Positions 40,464 through 51,506 of a stretch of DNA of 64,000 nucleotides are shown in pieces (position 1 is the first letter of the stretch; each line of letters starts with the position of its first letter). The DNA comes from Antilocapra americana (Eukaryota; Chordata; Mammalia; Artiodactyla; Antilocapridae): contig ML664173.1 of NCBI GenBank assembly GCA_007570785.1, forward strand, positions 15,070,658 to 15,134,657. The letters run 5' to 3'. The translations under genes and the position numbers were made by a program. A model generated the notes under the pieces. It saw only the letters and a program-made list of their open reading frames with translations. It searched no databases and was not told where the DNA came from.

Positions 40464-41789
40464 AAAATTGAATTGCTAACCTTTTGCAATCGGAAGAATT
40501 CATATAAAAATACAGATTTCTGGACTTCTCTCGCAAACCCTGGCAACCCTGCACTCTCCTCTGGCAAGGCAACAGTCGAGCAGAGACGCGCACGTGCTTC
40601 TGCCAGTGCAGACCCTCACTGTTGGTTCAGCATCTTCCCACACGGCCTGCCGCACTCAGCTCCTGCCAGGCCCCGAAAGCACTCTGCACTCGTGACCCCT
40701 GGCTAAGAGGAATGTCTGTCATCGTGTGAGGCTTCTGTATACCTCGCAAGACTAACATTTTCCCTGGCCCGTTATATTCAGTCTCTTTCGATGCATCGCT
40801 ATAAATTGTTAGCCTAGAATTTGGCAGAATGATTTTTTTAAACAGACTGCACACTGAACAGTTGCTGAGTGAGTATAATACAGAAACGTACGAACAGGCT
40901 CTGGAACAAAATTTAGCCTCGAGAGTCAAAGATAAGCATTTCTTCTTATAACTTTGTGTGAAAACATTCATAAACCCCTGCTGCCACTTGCCCAGCCCTG
41001 GCAGGAACACCGAGCCAAGCAGACACAGGAGGCCTGGGACCATAAGGTCAGGCACTCCGCACTCCTCATTCCCACAGAAAGCCTGTAAAGCCCAGGTACG
41101 GAGGCGATCTACCTAATGGTCAATCACTGTTATGCTGTCTTTACAATACTGTTATAAGAAAAGCAGAGGGAAGTACAGTATAAGAAACAGCACAGTTCAA
41201 TGCTCTAGACTCTGTGTTCTAAATTTGCCCAGAGCTTACCTCTATAAAAGCAATCAATACAAAGAGGAATTAGCTGAACTGTTTCACTCTAATGTTCAAC
41301 CATGGATAAATGACCCAACTATAAAATATCCAATTATATTTAAAAATGATAATTTTTTAAAATGCACAATTCATATATTAAGAAATGGATTTCAACTTTT
41401 CTAATTTTATGTTTATTACTTATTGAAATTTTAATTTACCCATACTGTTTTGCTCAATTTTATATTCATTAAGATTGTGACATAGCTTAATCCAGGGCAC
41501 ATATTCAGTTTTTGGAGATATAATGATCTCAATAAATTTTTAAAAGATTTTTTGGAGTTTGTGTCCTGATTTCCAGTTGGGGAAGGCAAGCACAAGGTAA
41601 GAATGGAATATACTGCTATGCCAAGGAAGAGGACAGTCACAAGGATTGAGAACATGTCACAGGGTCTTGAAGGGGTTCCCCAAAGCCAAATTTGTGGCAA
41701 TTGGACTATAAAAATGAATGACGACAGAAATAGATTTTTAACTCACTTATAAAAAAGAAAACCACCAATGAATCCACACTGATAAGAAG

Positions 41790-42240
41790 CTGAGAGAGCT
41801 ATACTAGTTTTCTAGGGCAGAAACCCAATACAAGGGCCATCAAGGCATTGGCAGGGCTGTGTTTCTGTCTATCGGCTCTAGGTAGGATCCATTTCCTTTC
41901 CTCTTCCAGCTTCTGGAGACTGCCCCCATTCTCTAGCTGGTCGTCCCTTTCTTCCGTCTTCAGAGCCAGCAATGGCAGGCCTAGTCCTTCTCACGCTGCA
42001 ACCGTGTGATGCTTCTTCTGTTACCCTGTGACTGTCCTCTTTCTGACAAAGCAATATATTCCACACCTATCTTGTAACTACATTGGGCCCACTTGAAGAA
42101 TCTCCTTATCTTAGGGGTTGGCTGATTAACAACTTTAATTCTGTCTATGACCTCAATTCCCCTTTGCTAAGTCAGGTGACATTTTCACAGGTTCCGGGGA
42201 TTAGGAAGTAGACATCTTTGGAAGATTATTACTCCGTCTA
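41790..42240 (-). repeat. MLT1-like or similar MaLR repeat (reverse)
   Basis: The phrases tactagttttctagggcaga, cttccagcttctggagactg, tgtgactgtcctctttctga, aactacattgggcccacttg and gtgacattttcacaggttcc follow an old MaLR/LTR layout in reverse. Diverged, non-coding. Confidence 0.5.
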
Positions 42241-42699
42241 CATACAAGGGAAACCTCTTCTTTACAGAAAAGCCAGCTGATAAATGTAGAAGGACAAACT
42301 GAAATATAAAATCACTATTTTACAAAAACTACAATAGTAAGTGATTCAGACAAAAATCCGTGAATACCAATGAGTGAGAGGCTAGTGGAGAATAGGTACT
42401 CAGACATCTCAAAACATCACTACAGAGAAAGCTTGTAACAAGAGACAAGAGTACCTTTACAACGAAGCAATCCGGTAAACACTATCTGACCAAACGATTT
42501 AACTTGTCATCACTAACAATGCAACAAAATGATGCTATATTCTTCCTAATGTGACACACTGAGTGACACATGACTTCATTAAGTGATAGTCCTGAAAATT
42601 TCTTTCAACGTTTTTAACCTGAATCTAAATATGTGAAATCAATCTGACAAGCCCAAACTTGAGGATACCCACAAAGCAACTAGTCTGGAATCTTTAAAA

Positions 42700-43060
42700 A
42701 TGTCCATGCTACAAAAGACACACAAAAAAAAAAATCCACTAAATGGATGCAGATAATAAAGGAGACTAAAGAAATATGACAACTAAATGCAACCTCTGAC
42801 TGGATACTCAATTGGGGGGGACCGAGATAAAGAACGAAATCTGGGTGGGGACTATATATTAGATGAGAAGGTTTTAGCAACAGCAGATTTCCTGAGGGTT
42901 ATCAATGTATTGTGGTTATAGAGAAGATCCCTTGTTCTGAGGATAACATGCCTGAATAAGGTATTTCGCTGTGATGTACTAGAACTAATTCTCAAATGGT
43001 TCAGAGATAGAGAGGGAGAAGCAAACATGACAAAATGTTAATACTAATAATAATGTTAAT
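42700..43060 (+). repeat. Old L1 3' region fragment
   Basis: Contains gacaactaaatgcaacctct, actggatactcaattg, ggttatcaatgtattgtggt and ttctcaaatggttcagagat, phrases of L1M 3' regions. The same family pattern is seen at 11100-11790. Confidence 0.6.
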
Positions 43061-43232
43061 AATTGTGAAACCAGGGAAATAGTATAATGAATTCATTGTA
43101 CTAGTCTCATAACATGGGAGATTTTATTTTTTTAAATAAAATGTTCAGAAAAATGAAAGAAAACTAGGTCTTTTTCATTACAGTAACTGATGACTGACAC
43201 CCCCAGTTTTGCATGTAAAAAGCCCAAGCCTC

Positions 43233-43324
43233 AGAATCTGCCTGCAATGCAGGAGGCCCTTTTTCAATTCCTGGGTCGGGAAGATCCCCTGGAGCAGGGA
43301 TAGGCTACCCACTCCAGTATTCTT
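43233..43324 (+). repeat. Bov-tA SINE, left part
   Basis: A Bov-tA head (gaatctgcctgcaatgcagg...ctacccactccagtattctt) ends abruptly exactly where the next Bov-tA begins. Either the second copy was inserted into the first, or the two arose as a dimer. Confidence 0.88.
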
Positions 43325-43543
43325 GGGCTTCCCCCGGTGGTTCAGATGGTAAAGAATCACCTGCAATGCAGGAGACCTGGGTTCGATCCCTGGGTTGGGA
43401 AAATGGGAAGATTCTCTGGAGAAGGGAAAGGCTACCCACTCCAGTATCCTGGCCTGGAAAATCCCCATGGACAGAGGAGCCTGGCGGGCTACAGTCCATT
43501 GGGTCGCAAGAGTTGGACACAACTGAGTGACTAAGCACACATC
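43325..43543 (+). repeat. Bov-tA SINE
   Basis: Complete copy: gggcttcccccggtggttca to gttggacacaactgagtgac. It contains a 10-base insertion relative to other copies here (gggaaaatgggaagattct). Confidence 0.9.
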
Positions 43544-43634
43544 AACTGCTGGGGACCAGGACTGCACCCTATTTTCTGCCTGCTCTGCAGTGCCTGCCAC
43601 AGGCCACAGGGAAGATGATCAGCAAGCTGTATGG

Positions 43635-43780
43635 AAAAACAGTATCTCTGGAGTCAAACTGCCAAGGTTCAAATTCTGGCTCTGCTACTTCCTGTCTGTC
43701 ATCTTAAATAAGTTATTTAATTTCACTATGCTCAATTTCCTCACCTATAAAATGAGGTTGATAACAAAGGGACTTATCTC
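43635..43780 (+). repeat. MIR SINE fragment
   Basis: ctggagtcaaactgccaagg, ttcaaattctggctctgcta, then aagttatttaatttcactat, ctcaatttcctcacctataa: classic MIR core. Confidence 0.85.
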
Positions 43781-43844
43781 ACAGCTAAAAGCATTGAATC
43801 AGTTAATACATGGAGAGCTTTTAGAATAAGAAAGCTTGCTGATA

Positions 43845-43967
43845 AGGGAATTTCCTGACCGTCTGGTGGCTAGAACTTGACACTCACTGCTGTGTTCAAT
43901 CCCTGGTTGGGAAACTAAGATCCCACAAACCACAAGGTGCAGCCAAAAAAAGAAAAAGAAAAAAAGT
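43845..43967 (+). repeat. CHR-2-type SINE
   Basis: Starts gggaatttcctgaccgtctg, has gttcaatccctggttgggaa and ends gtgcagccaaaaaaag plus A-rich tail. Direct repeats TTGCTGATA at 43836-43844 and 43968-43976. Confidence 0.88.
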
Positions 43968-44094
43968 TTGCTGATACATAGGAAAAATTTTTTTATAGTA
44001 AAAAAAAACAAAACACACTGCAAAATAGCTACAAATATATATACTGATACACAGGATACATAGTAAATTATACACAGGCTTCTTCTGAATATCT

Positions 44095-44376
44095 GGGGCT
44101 TCCTTGGTGGCCCAGTGGTTAAGAGTCTGCCTTGCAATGCCGGGGACATCAGTTTGATCCCTGGTCCAGGAGGATCCCACAGGCCTCAGAACAACTAAAC
44201 CCATGAGCCACAACTACTGAAGCCCATCCTCCAGAGCCCATGCTTGGCAACAAGAGAAGCTACCACAATGAGAAGCCCGCACACCGCAAATAGAGGGCAG
44301 CCCCCACTCACTGCAACTAGAGAAAGCCCGAGCAGCAATGAGGACCCAGTGCAGCCAAAAATAAATGAATAAAAAA
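44095..44376 (+). repeat. CHR-type SINE, full length
   Basis: Starts ggggcttccttggtggccca and ends gtgcagccaaaaataaatga plus A-rich tail. It closely resembles the copy at 546-848, sharing the body with agagcccatgcttggcaaca. Confidence 0.88.
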
Positions 44377-44863
44377 GCAATACCTGGTAAGCCTGGGCTC
44401 CCTCTGCCCAGAAAGAGTCCAATGGAGAACTGCAACTCGAAACTGAATCTAACCAACTGCACAAGTCAGAACGACCTCAGCCATGTTTTCTTCCATATAA
44501 AAACAAGAGGCAAGGCTAGCAAACTGCCCAAAATCCAACATCTAAGACTTTAACACACATTGCATCAGTTCTACTATGAGAACTGTAGAACTGTCTCGTC
44601 AACCACTCACATGCATCCCAAAAGACAATCTGAAGTACTAGGACCCCTGGGAAGTTCCAGAACTGACTGCAGCACAGCAAAGACAAACAAGGAACCAATA
44701 ATCTAACTGCACCTAGAGAGCAGTGATGTGCTCTAAGGAGTTTGCAGAACTAGAAGAAAGATAAACCTTACATTTTTTTAAATTACTTTAGAATTCAAAA
44801 ATAACCCTTTCAATGGCAACACAGTGTATTTTTGCCTCACTATCAGAAAAACTAGGTCCTTAC

Positions 44864-45338
44864 CTGTCCTGTTGACTATGGCAGTCACTAGCCACATGTA
44901 ACTTGAGCACCTGAAGGGTGACTAGTGTGACAAAAGAACTGAAATTTTCATCTTAACTTTAATTAAGAAAATTAATTAACTTTAATTAATTTTCAATTTT
45001 AAAAGTCATAATTCAGTATCAGTACAAGTGGGAAAACTTGTTTGGAACAACTTGAGTGTAGGAATTTGCTATAATTTCAACTATAACATTTATGAAATCT
45101 AAACACAGACCAAATGCTTCCAAAGAAAACTTTGCACCACATGGAGTTGTACTGAAAGTGCAAAATACACAGTGAATGTAAAATATCATCACAATTTTTT
45201 ATACTGAGCAAATGTGAAAATGATATTTTGGATTAAATAAAATATATTGTTAAAGTTAATTCCACCTATTTCTGCTTTCTTTTTTAAATAAAGTTACTGG
45301 AAGAATTACACCATATTTCTGTTGGACAGTGCTAGTCT
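44864..45338 (+). repeat. DNA-transposon-derived repeat (unnamed)
   Basis: Termini cctgttgactatggcagtca ctagccacatg and tctgttggacagtgctag resemble the inverted ends of a common mammalian DNA transposon of the gtgctgtccaatag type. The inside is AT-rich and includes a near-perfect palindrome at 44968-44993. Confidence 0.45.
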
Positions 45339-46449
45339 ATACAAATGCAAACTGATGAAACTGACACATTCAGAGGCAAAACATAAAACACTTCAAAATA
45401 CTTCATCCCAGGAAAAGATTACTTTAAAGCGAAAATATCTGTTGCCTCTAAAATTCAATTCCACTTAAACAGTCAAAGCATCCAATTCTGAAAAAAAAAA
45501 AACGCAGATATGGTGAGTAAAAACATATTCCTGGAATATTTCACAAATAAAGCATATGAAATCTTATTGTATGAAAAATATTAACAGTGAATTCAATGAA
45601 ACATTTAATAACAGAAAAAACAAGGTTGGAATCTCAGTCTCTAAGATCAACAGAAGATAACTAATGTCCCAGATACACGTCTCAAGGGGATTTAACCCAG
45701 GATTATGACCTGAGCAGATCTACGTCAGCTATATTTTAAGACAGAGGGAAAAAAAAAACAACAGACCAAGAGTGTTCAACAACCCAGAAATCTCAGGGAG
45801 CAACTAATAAAACTCATTCAAACTGATCTTTTCATAAAGGAAGGTGAAGAAAATGATTAAACCTCAAGGAATTGGGACTATATAGAAAATTCAAAAACAG
45901 CATTTGACAAAACAAGTTTAGTGGCTTTTTTTAAAACACAGGAATGTGTACAGGAAAAAAATCAAAAAACTTATAGGTTTTAGAAAATAGTGACTGCTTG
46001 AGTGATGGCATGAGTACATCGACGGAGGCTAATGTCCAATAAATGTTAGGTATTCTAGAAAAGAAGGGTCTGCCTATCGCCACAGAATATGTGGATTCAT
46101 CTGTGTGACAAGCAAACCAAAAAGAAACATGTTTGGGGGAAGGATTATTTACTTCTGCTGCTTTTAACCCACCTTTGATGTTTTGACTCTAATCATATTT
46201 AGAGGAAGATTCTCTGCAAATGTTAGTAAATCTTCACTGACTTCAACTTCTGGGAAGATGAATGGACCATGCACCTTTAAGTGGTAACCTAGCAACTCGC
46301 TGAAGGGATTAGAACACCAGGACCCTTGGGGAGGGAGGAAAACTCAAATCCCAGAAGCAGGTGCTAATCATCCTCTGAACTCTGGCTTACTGTGGGGAAA
46401 GGATAAGCCTTAAAGTCATCTCAGAGTAGAGTAGATCTTGTTCAACAAG

Positions 46450-46640
46450 TAGAGTGAGCAGCACAGATTTTGAGTGCCTACTGTGTGCTAAACATAACAT
46501 GATCTCATTCCCACAATGCCTGCAAGGCAGCTATTATCTCCATTTTACTAATAATGAAATGGATTGAGAGAGTGTAAGTGATTGCGCAAGATTCACTGCT
46601 AGTAAATGCCAAAACTGGGATCTGAAGTATTGACTCAGAT
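46450..46640 (+). repeat. MIR-type SINE fragment
   Basis: Order: tgagtgcctactgtgtgcta, catgatctcattcccacaat, tattatctccattttactaa, agtgattgcgcaagattcac. MIR pattern. Confidence 0.8.
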
Positions 46641-47017
46641 CAGCAGCATTTTAAAAGTACTATATACCATGCCCAAGTGAGATTTAACCCAGGAATGCAA
46701 GGGTGGTTCGGTATACAAAAATCAATCAATGTAACACAACACATTCATCAAATGAAGGAAAAGAGACATAGAATCATCTTGATGGATGTAGAAAAGGCAT
46801 TTGACAAAATCCAATAGTGTTATATCATGAAAACACTCAACTAAGAAATAGAAGCAAACTTCCTCAACATGATAGAGGGCATTTATGAAACACTGGAGCT
46901 TACATGAAACTGATTGGTAAAGGCCTGAAAGGTTTTCCCCTAAGATTAGGAATAAGACAAAGATGCCCATTTTCATCACTTCTATTCAACACTGTACTGC
47001 AAGTTCTAGCCAGGTAA

Positions 47018-47048
47018 GGAAGGGAGGGAAGGAGGGAGGGAGGGAGGA
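47018..47048. repeat. (GGGA)n purine tract
   Basis: About 31 nt of gaaggaagggagggaggg type within the L1 relic, likely a locally expanded microsatellite. Confidence 0.85.
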
Positions 47049-48613
47049 ATTGACAAATCTCCATTTACTGATCACAATCTTAAATAGAAATCATCCTAAA
47101 GAATACACACACACACTACTAGAGGTAATAAATGAGTTCACCATAAGATCAGTATACAAAAATCAACAGTATTTTATACACTGACAATGAACAACTCAAA
47201 AGTGAAATTAAGAAAACAATTCCATTTGTAAGAGCATCAAAAATAATAAAATACTGAGGAATAATGTTAACCAAGGAGCTATAAGACTTGCACACTGAAA
47301 ACCATAAAACATTGCTAAAGAAACTAAACAAGACCTAAATTAATGGGAAGACACCCCATGCTCATGGACTAGAAGACTTAAACATAAGATGGCAATACTT
47401 CCGACAGCAATTTACAGATTCAACGTGCTCCCTACCAAAATCTAAACAGCCTTTCCTGCAGAAATGAATAAGCTGGTCCCAAATTCATATGGAGTTGCAA
47501 TGGACCCTGAATAACAACAACAAAAAAAAAACTTAAAAAAGAAGAACAAACTTAGAGGACTCACATTTCCCAGTTTCAAAGCTTAGTTCAAAGATACAGT
47601 CATAAAAATAATATGGCACTGGTATAAGGATAAACATACAGAATGACAGAATATTGAGAGTCCAGAAATAAACCCGTACGTTCAATAGTCAACTGATTTT
47701 CAACAACAGTCCCAAGATTACTCAACAAGGAAAGAACAGTCTCTTCAATGACTCACGAGGGGGATATCCACATGTAAAAGAATGAAGGTTGGACCCTTAT
47801 CTCACAGTATGTAAAAAAGTTAACTCAAAATGCATCAAAAGACTGCTTAGCTCTAAATGTTAGAGCTTAAACTATAAAACTCTTAGAAAAAAACATAGGG
47901 ATCATGACTTTGGGTTAGGCGATGATTTCTTAGATATGACACCAAAAGTATAAGGAATAAAAGAAAAAGTAGATAAATTAAACATCATCAAAATGAAAAA
48001 CTTTTGCCATGAAAGAAAACTATCAAGAGCATGAAAAGACAAAATACAGAACAGGAAAAAATATCTGGAAATCATTTTTCTCATAAGGTTCTAGTATCCA
48101 GAATGTGTAAAGAACTCTTACAACTAAACAACAAAAAGACAAGCAACCCAATTAAAAAATAGACAAAAATCTTTATAGACATTGCTCCAAAGAACATATG
48201 TAAATGGTCAAAGGGGACATGAAAAGATACTCAATGACAGTAACAGGGAAATGCAAATCATAACCACAATAAGATATCACTTCACACCAATTAAAATAGC
48301 TATATTCTAAAAAACAAAATGAATGTTAGTGAGGATATGGAGAAACTTCATGTTGCAGGTGGGAATGTAAAATTGTACAGTCACTGTGAAAAATCCTTTG
48401 GCAGTTCCTTAATAAGTTAATCACAGAATTACCATACAACCTAGCAATTCCATTCCTAGGTATATACACAAGAGAACTGAAAAAAAAACAAAAAATTGTA
48501 CATGAAAATTCACAGTAGCACTACTTGTAAGAGTCAAAACGTGGAAACATTTATCCATCAACTGATGAATGGATAAACAAAATGTGGTATATCTGTACAG
48601 TGGAATGTTATTT

Positions 48614-48806
48614 GGGCTTCCCTTGTGGCTCAGCTGGTGAAGAATCACTTGCAATGCGGGAGACCTGGGTTCGATCCCTGGGTTGGGAAGATCTCCTGGA
48701 GAAGGGAAAGGTTATCCAAGCTAATATTCTGGCCTGGAGAATTCCATGGACTGTACAGTCCACAGGGTCACAAAGGGCTGGACATGACTAAGCGACTTTT
48801 ACTTTC
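48614..48806 (+). repeat. Bov-tA SINE inside the L1 relic
   Basis: Complete copy from gggcttcccttgtggctcag to gcgacttttactttc. It is flanked by a long imperfect duplication of the host L1: 48547-48613 and 48807-48873, 67 nt each with about 10 differences, all transitions. See findings. Confidence 0.93.
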
Positions 48807-49537
48807 ACATTTATCCGTCAACTGATGAACGGATAAACAAAACGTGGCATATCTGTACAACAGAATATTATCCAGCCACAAAAAGGAATGAAGTACTGAT
48901 ATATGTTACCAAATGGATGAACCTTGAAAATATTATGCCAAGTGTAAGATGCCATACACAAGAGGCCACATGTTGTGTGAGACCATTTATAAGAAATATC
49001 CAGATTAGGTAAAGCCCTGGAGACAGAAAAATCAGTGGTTTCCAGGAGCTGGGATGAGGGGGTTGTGGAATGACTGTTCAATGGATACAGGGTTTACTTT
49101 TAGATGAAAACGTTCTAGAATTAGAAAATGAAGATAGCAGCACGATACTATGAATGGACCAAATGCTGCTGAGTTGTCCACTAAAACTATGAAAACAATA
49201 ATTTTGTAAAGTGTATTTTATCACAGTTATAAAAAACAGTCATCACTAAACTTTCTGTGACGATCACTTCACGATATACGTGAGTTAAATCACCACGCCA
49301 CACCCCTTAAGCCTTCCACAGCGCTGTGTGCCAGTGATCTCTAAAAAACACAAACATAAAGAGACGCTTGTACACGTGACTCTAAAAACAAAAAAACAAG
49401 GAAAAAGATTTAACATGCAGAAAACAATTTAAGGGATCATGAATAATCCTTTCAAGTATAAAACATCACTGAGAATCTTCTCTTGACCAAGGCCCTGTCT
49501 AAATGTGGTGATCACTTTCTCCAAGGCGAGGTTATCA

Positions 49538-49717
<180 letters not shown>

Positions 49718-50589
49718 TCACAGCTCAAAATCTGAATTGACAATTGAAGCAGATCACTGGGGTCGGCTGCTTAGCAACGTTCCCCTTTTCCTGGAACAAG
49801 CATTCCAAACGTCCTCCGGGAAGCCTTCCCTCTCCCACTCTCAGTCACGGGGTCTGTTCCAGGTGAACTTCACCTCTGGGGCAGGGGCGGGCCTTGACTG
49901 ACTTCCGCCAGGCAGGGTTTTCCACACCCCGGTTACAGTTACTGGTTCAGGGATGAGGACATAAAGCAGCTGGAGCCAGTGTGTTAGGAGACACATGTGA
50001 CCCTCCCGGGGAGTGATGCTTGCTTTCTCTCCCGACGCAGCTGCAGAGGGACGGCTCCCTGCCCTTGACGGTGTAAGAGACTGAGGTTTGGGAGTGTGAG
50101 TGTCACTGTCTGGCCTTGGGAGGAGAGCCTGGGGCTGCGAGTGAAGGAGCTGTGAGTCAGGGGGGGCCTGACTGAGAGAGGGAAGTGAGAGCCCGAGGGC
50201 AGACGTGCGGGTGCAGGATCGAGTCTTCCCTGAATAGGAGTTAACACGTTCCCTTTGTTGTTCAGAACAATTTATGTCTTAGTCCCTGGCACAGGTGAGA
50301 ATCCTAACTAAAAACTAAAGCAATCACAATAACTGACATACCCCTTTCACACGCTTTTAAAGCCAGTTTGAGGACCCATCCTAAGAGTCTGAGCTAGGAA
50401 ACCTAAAATAATACAAGTACCCCAGTCAAGACTGTATGTTTGAAAGCAAGCCTATACTAAATGGAACAATATTTTCCTCCAAAAGAGGATCTCTAACTGT
50501 CTCTTCTTATCTTCCAGAAATCTCTGTTAAGTCAATCTCAAATGTGTATTCATTCACAGATTAGAAAAATCTTCAACTGCCTTAGTGCA

Positions 50590-50775
50590 GGGAGGTAGGA
50601 AAGAAATGACCTGGATCCCTATTATGTGTCAAGAATTACACTAAGAGCTATTACATTATCTCATTTAATCCTCTTGCCAGTACTTTGAATCAAAGAAAAC
50701 GTGTCTCCGAGAGGTTATGTAATTTCCTCAGTCACACAGCTGGTTACATAAGGGAACAGGTATTTGACCCAAGTG
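50590..50775 (+). repeat. MIR SINE fragment
   Basis: Shows tattatgtgtcaagaattac, cattatctcatttaatcctc, gaggttatgtaatttcctca and gtcacacagctggttacata. Confidence 0.8.
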
Positions 50776-51295
50776 TCTGTGCTTTTTCCACTCTTCCATT
50801 CATCCATAATCCCACTTCAGTGATATTTTGCATAAACATCTTAAACTGAACCCTTGAGGAATTGAAATTAATCAATATCTTATATGGAATAAGATCCATT
50901 CATTATTATCATTAATCCAAAGATTCAGGCTGCTCTCAAACTCACATGACCACATCCCTTGAAAAAGCCATACCACAAACCTCAGGGCCAAGTCAGACTC
51001 TTCCAACACAGGTTTAAACAGATCCATGCTTCGAATGTACAGGCTGCCAGCCTACCATTCGTAGAAGTGAGGCAGCCTTTACACTTGGGATGAGCTGCCA
51101 AGAGAGTTAGTGAAGAAAGCAGAGGCCACTACACCTAGTTCATTCCCTGTTTTCTGGAAATGGAATGTGGATATTTAATGCTCTTGCGATTTGACTTGGG
51201 TGACGGTGCCCATTTGTGAGAAATGGTGTTTACAGGCTGCAAGAAGGATTTGTGTGTGTGTCTGTGTGTATGATGTGCGTTCTTGCCCATCTTAA

Positions 51296-51506
51296 GCGAC
51301 TTCCCTGGTGGCTCAGATGGTAAAGAGTCCACCTGCAATGTGGGAGACCTGGGTTTGATACCTGGGTTGGGAAGATCCCCTGGAGGAGGAAATGGCAACC
51401 CACTCCAGTATTCTTGTCTGGAGAATCTCATGGACAGAGGAGCCTGGAGGACTACAGTCCATGGGGTTGCAAAGAGCCAGACACAACTGAGCGACTAAGC
51501 ACGGCA
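51296..51506 (+). repeat. Bov-tA SINE
   Basis: Runs from gcgacttccctggtggctca to ctgagcgactaagcacggca. Direct repeats CCATCTTAA at 51287-51295 and 51507-51515. A short GT-rich stretch precedes it. Confidence 0.92.

Larger units (their letters stand above)
46660..49235 (+). mobile_element. Old L1 ORF2/3' relic, interrupted by a SINE
   Basis: The DNA reads like decayed L1 ORF2 from the palm region on: gagatttaacccaggaatgc, atggatgtagaaaaggcatt tgac, then cccattttcatcacttctat tcaac, and in the distal part tagcaattccattcctaggt and ggaatgttattt. Many stops and frameshifts leave no long frame. It runs on to a 3' end near ttatcacagttataaaaaac. A Bov-tA (48614-48806) sits inside it. A purine-rich ggaagggagg run (47018-47048) is a local expansion. 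Confidence 0.88.

Noticed and set aside
41132..41404. 90-codon frame in TTLL5 intron 3
   Set aside because: AT-rich, no domain, no splice signals that would fit TTLL5 phases, wrong strand for TTLL5.
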